Part shown: positions 56,876 through 60,000 of the stretch, piece after piece | Layout of the letters: each line of letters begins with the position of its first letter | Position numbering within the stretch: the stretch's first letter is position 1 | Assembly: GCF_910592395.1 (NCBI RefSeq) | Contig: NC_088317.1 | Coordinates: 4,218,001 to 4,278,000 of the forward strand | DNA: 60,000 nt | Origin: Lineus longissimus | Lineage: Eukaryota; Nemertea; Pilidiophora; Heteronemertea; Lineidae | Direction: 5' to 3' | Program-made: the position numbers and the translations under genes | The notes under the pieces: model-generated | Database searches by the model: none | Seen by the model: the letters and a program-made list of their open reading frames with translations, nothing else | What the model was told of the DNA's origin: nothing

Positions 56876-58273
56876 GACATGCTCTTTAAAACCGCATTGT
56901 TGAAAAGAATTTATGACTTGGACAAGCCCTTTAGGCTCTTGTTTATCAAGACTTATTTCTAAAACTTCTAAGGTGTCGCAGTTAATTAAGCCCTTTTTCA
57001 GCTCCCTCAGTCCAAGTTGGAAGGGCCATCAGTAATGTCGAGGAGCGACAGTTGATAGCATTTCAATAATGGGAAAATTATGCCAGGAACAGTCAATGTC
57101 ATGAAATGTACTCACCTGACTGATGCTGCCTTTGTGTTACCATGGAAACCACATCTCTGAATGCACGAAGTAAATTATTGTGAAATTCGTTTATCTTTAC
57201 ATTTTCATGAAAAGTTACTAAAAATAATCATCTTTGAGTTGTGGTATGCCTCCAGTACCAAAGTATATTGATTTTTTAGAAATGCATTGAAGTGATTCAA
57301 TGAAAGTGTCCTTTGACATAACGGTACATAGTTTATGTATTGTTAATTGTAATTCTTTAAAAATGCGCTGGCAGATTATCATTGTCGGATGTGACATCAA
57401 ATTTGCCTATGGCAAACTTGGTGTTCATGAAAAAAAACACACAAGCGAAATGATCCGAGATATGTCTCATACAATATGCAAGAGGAAATTGGAGTTTTCA
57501 GGGGGTGTATTCTTGGTGGAGCCAAACAACCTTTGATATTGTCTATGGGAAACGTTGTCCAAAACAATTTAAACTAAAATTGTACCCATGGGCATTTTGA
57601 CTTTGGAGGACAGTGTCTTCATTGGTGGATTGTTCATTAAGACAGTCTTCTGCCTCTATTTCGTGGACAAATTGTCCTTCAGGACAAAGTTAGTCATGAC
57701 TGTTTATGGTAACTCATGTCCTTCATGTACATGAATAGTCTGGCTATGTCGTTCTGTTCTCAATTTTAGTCTTAAAGTTAGGAAGTTGAGGCTTAACCAC
57801 TTTTTAAAAGTTCTGTTGCACTGCCTTCAGTATTTACATCCATCAACAGTAAGGCCCAATCTCTGACTTATCAGTCTAATTATAGATCGCCACATGTTTG
57901 TATGTTTATCTATCGGGCAAAACATGCAAAACAAACACAACCTCTGGGTCATTTGGTGCACACAGTTATGTAAGAGCATAAATTACCGATACCGGGTTCC
58001 TGGTACATGTCAACAACTGTGACCGGCATGTTACTTGTTTCTTTATTGAGTGTTGATCCAGGATGCTCTGGCTCTTGTTACACTTCATTTTGACATTCCT
58101 CAAATACAGGAACCCCTAGCTGGTCCTGATGATTTGATTGGCCCTCGATTTTCCTCCGTTTCTATGCGAAATGTTCATTTTTACTCCTGTCCAGTTCAAC
58201 CTCTACTGTAAGTTCTGAGAAGAAAACAGGATCTTGTTATCATATTACACATGTTACAGTACATATGTCCTTC

Positions 58274-58298
58274 GGGGGGGGGGGGGGGGGGGGGGGGG
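58274..58298 (+). repeat. G25 homopolymer
   Basis: 25 consecutive G in the YAP1 intron. Long C or G runs also occur at ~6466, 12151, 30917 (18 C), 34726, 44917, 48569, 53542, 55030 and 55131. They can form quadruplexes and are prone to length error in reads. Confidence 0.9.
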
Positions 58299-58719
58299 TC
58301 CTCGGGAGTAGCTGCACAGCCTGGTTACAAATGTATTTAAAGAGTGAGAACATTGTGGCAAACTTACCCTCAAGTTCATGATGAACAAAATGAAGGTGTC
58401 ACAACATCACCCTGACTCACATAGCAGTATTCCCTTTGCCATAACCACCTAATTATAGGGCTGGCAAGTGCTTTGAGTGGTGAGGTTACCCAACCAGCAA
58501 CCAGATATATTTCACTTTTTTCCTGTCATCAGTGTTGGAGGAAGGACCACTAGCTCTCCCTGGCAGGTTGCCCGATTCCCAGGTTGCCCAAAGGCCTTAA
58601 AATCGACCACTGGGCCGTGTCTTCTCCCACCTTCGATCAGGTCAGTAGTGGTCTTCTGGGAGATGCCCTCCCCTCCTGGTTGATAAGTCCGCATCACAGA
58701 GAGTTTCTGTGTGAATGTT

Positions 58720-59100
58720 GGAAGTTTAGTCACTTTATTTCTGTGGGCAGGTTGAAAGTTTACTCACTTGATTTCTGTGGGCAAGTTGGAAGTTTACTCA
58801 TTTTTTTTCGTGGAGTGTGGGGAAGTTGGAAGTTTACTCACTTTATTTATGTGGGCAGGTTGGAAGTTTACTCACTTGATTTCTGTGAGCAGGTTGGAAG
58901 TTTACTCACTTTATTTCTGTGGAGTGTGGGGAAGTTTACTCACTTTATTTCTGTGGAGTGTGGGGAAGTTGGAAGTTTACTCACTTTATTTCTGTGGGAA
59001 AGTTGGAAGTTTACTCACTTTATTTCTGTGGGAAAGTTGGAAGTTTACTCACTTTATTTCTGTCTGCAGGTTGGAAATTTACTCACTTTATTTCTTTAGG
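58720..59100. repeat. ~34-bp tandem array in YAP1 intron
   Basis: GTTGGAAGTTTACTCACTTT plus ATTTCTGTGGG(C/A)A repeats about ten times, with some units lengthened by GAGTGTGGGGAA. Frames of 110-170 codons through it are repeat artefacts. Confidence 0.9.
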
Positions 59101-59439
59101 TGAAGTGCACTACTTCTTGATCCTTCTCATTCCCAATCTTATCTCCCATCATAACAATGCTGGTGGTCGTCACAAACAAACAGATCCACTTGGTGAAAGG
59201 AGCCCACACACAATACTTCTGAGTGTCCCCCAAGGCAATTTCGGAGCGTTTTTCTTGGAGTTGATTGCACTCGGTGTTCCTGTGTTTAGCAACTGTAAAT
59301 TAAAATAAACGATAAGCTAGCGGCATTGCGGTACTTTCATTGATCGTTGTGATGTCTGTTCACATCCCTTGGAGAAGCTCACTTGATGGGAGTGTGATGG
59401 GGACGGTAGTTGTGTGATGGGCGTACCTGGGTGGATGTT

Positions 59440-59790
59440 AAAGTGATCCTATCCCAGCCTTCTGGTTGTGACTTTGTCCTCATGAGAAGACCAACTTCAA
59501 TTTTAACACTGGTCCAGGTGAGAAGACCAACTTACAACAATCTGATAGCTATTTAAAAGTAATCTTATCCCTTCTGGTTGTGACTTTATCCTCATAAGAG
59601 GACCAACTTCACATTGGGTGCTATTTCTAAGTGACCCTATCCCAGTCTTCTGGTTGTGACATTGTCCTCATAAGAAGACCAACTACAATTCTCAACGGTC
59701 TGAGTGCTACAACATGTATTTCAAAGAGATCCATCCCAACCTGGTTGTGACATTGTCCTCATAAGAAGACCAACTTCAGCTTCACAACAG
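59440..59790. repeat. Diverged ~105-125-bp repeat in YAP1 intron
   Basis: CTGGTTGTGAC(T/A)TTGTCC, then TCATAAGAAGACCAACTTCA, recurs at ~59461, ~59574, ~59650 and ~59741 with CTATCCCAGCCTT-type lead-ins and variable spacers. Confidence 0.8.
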
Positions 59791-60000
59791 ATCGTGTTGG
59801 GATAACAGGTTATAACAGTTACTGGGAACAGGACGAACATGTACATGTAGCAGGTGCCATTTTCACTGTATTGTGGTAAGACAAACTACAATGTTTGTAC
59901 ATGCATGTAATTGCACTCGTTACAAGGTATTCTCATTGTAGAAACCCTGTAATTACCAACCTAATAGGCCTGATTGAAGTTCCGAGAAAGAGGAGCTAAT

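Larger units (their letters stand above)
56427..60000 (+). other. YAP1 intron (5' part)
   Basis: Begins with donor GTAAGT. I find no downstream WW-encoding exon before the window ends, so the intron is longer than 3.5 kb. Content is the MITE at 56784, the G25 run and two tandem repeats. Confidence 0.8.

Noticed and set aside
58584-59308. Three overlapping ORFs of 111-171 codons
   Set aside because: Products of the 34-bp tandem array, which is not a multiple of three.

Overview
The window is a piece of an animal nuclear genome. Genes are split into small exons with GT...AG introns, most of the DNA is non-coding, and transposon remnants, minisatellites and homopolymer tracts are dense. Two conserved metazoan genes fix this: a complete glycerol kinase 5 (GK5) gene and the first coding exon of the Hippo-pathway coactivator YAP1 (yorkie). 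The protein sequences and the repeat style (palindromic MITEs, AGGCCTA-rich words, tRNA-like SINE pieces) suggest a marine invertebrate, either a non-vertebrate deuterostome or a lophotrochozoan. I cannot fix the phylum from sequence alone.

Layout. 1-16 kb has no recognisable host gene. It holds diverged repeats with nuclear-receptor-like half-sites (0.6-1.1 kb), an X-box-like palindrome cluster (4.37 kb), a hairpin element (6.25 kb), a ~59-bp minisatellite (9.1-10.5 kb), a ~30/89-bp minisatellite (11.4-12.1 kb) and a 974-bp terminal-inverted-repeat element carrying a Myb/SANT-like ORF (13.35-14.33 kb). 16.19-25.97 kb is GK5 on the + strand: 11 coding exons, 564 codons, all phases consistent. 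Its introns hold a fossil copy of exon 1, a pogo-type MITE with an internal 18-bp expansion, a 27-bp array next to a splice donor, and an inverted-repeat MITE. 26-31.4 kb is intergenic with a piggyBac-like MITE flanked by TTAA, further pogo-type MITEs, a (GGTC)n foldback element and a short hairpin element.

31.40-42.42 kb (copy A) and 42.57-53.54 kb (copy B) are two near-identical ~11-kb units in direct tandem, 153 bp apart. Each holds, on the - strand, a LamG-like ORF, an apple/PAN-like ORF and a tyrosine-rich tail-like ORF that may be exons of an undescribed receptor or lectin-like gene, plus a decayed CENP-B/pogo-type transposase. Several insertions are present in only one copy, which gives natural empty sites that define the mobile elements. 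The pair is either a young tandem duplication or two divergent haplotypes joined in assembly.

53.5-55.9 kb is repeat-rich intergenic DNA. YAP1 begins at 55,951 (+), with the TEAD-binding segment, four LATS-type HxRxxS sites and the start of WW domain 1. The rest of the window, from 56,427, lies in its first coding intron, which contains a 92-bp pogo-type MITE, a G25 run, a 34-bp tandem array and a diverged ~110-bp repeat. GK5 and YAP1 have no known joint role, so their proximity looks incidental.
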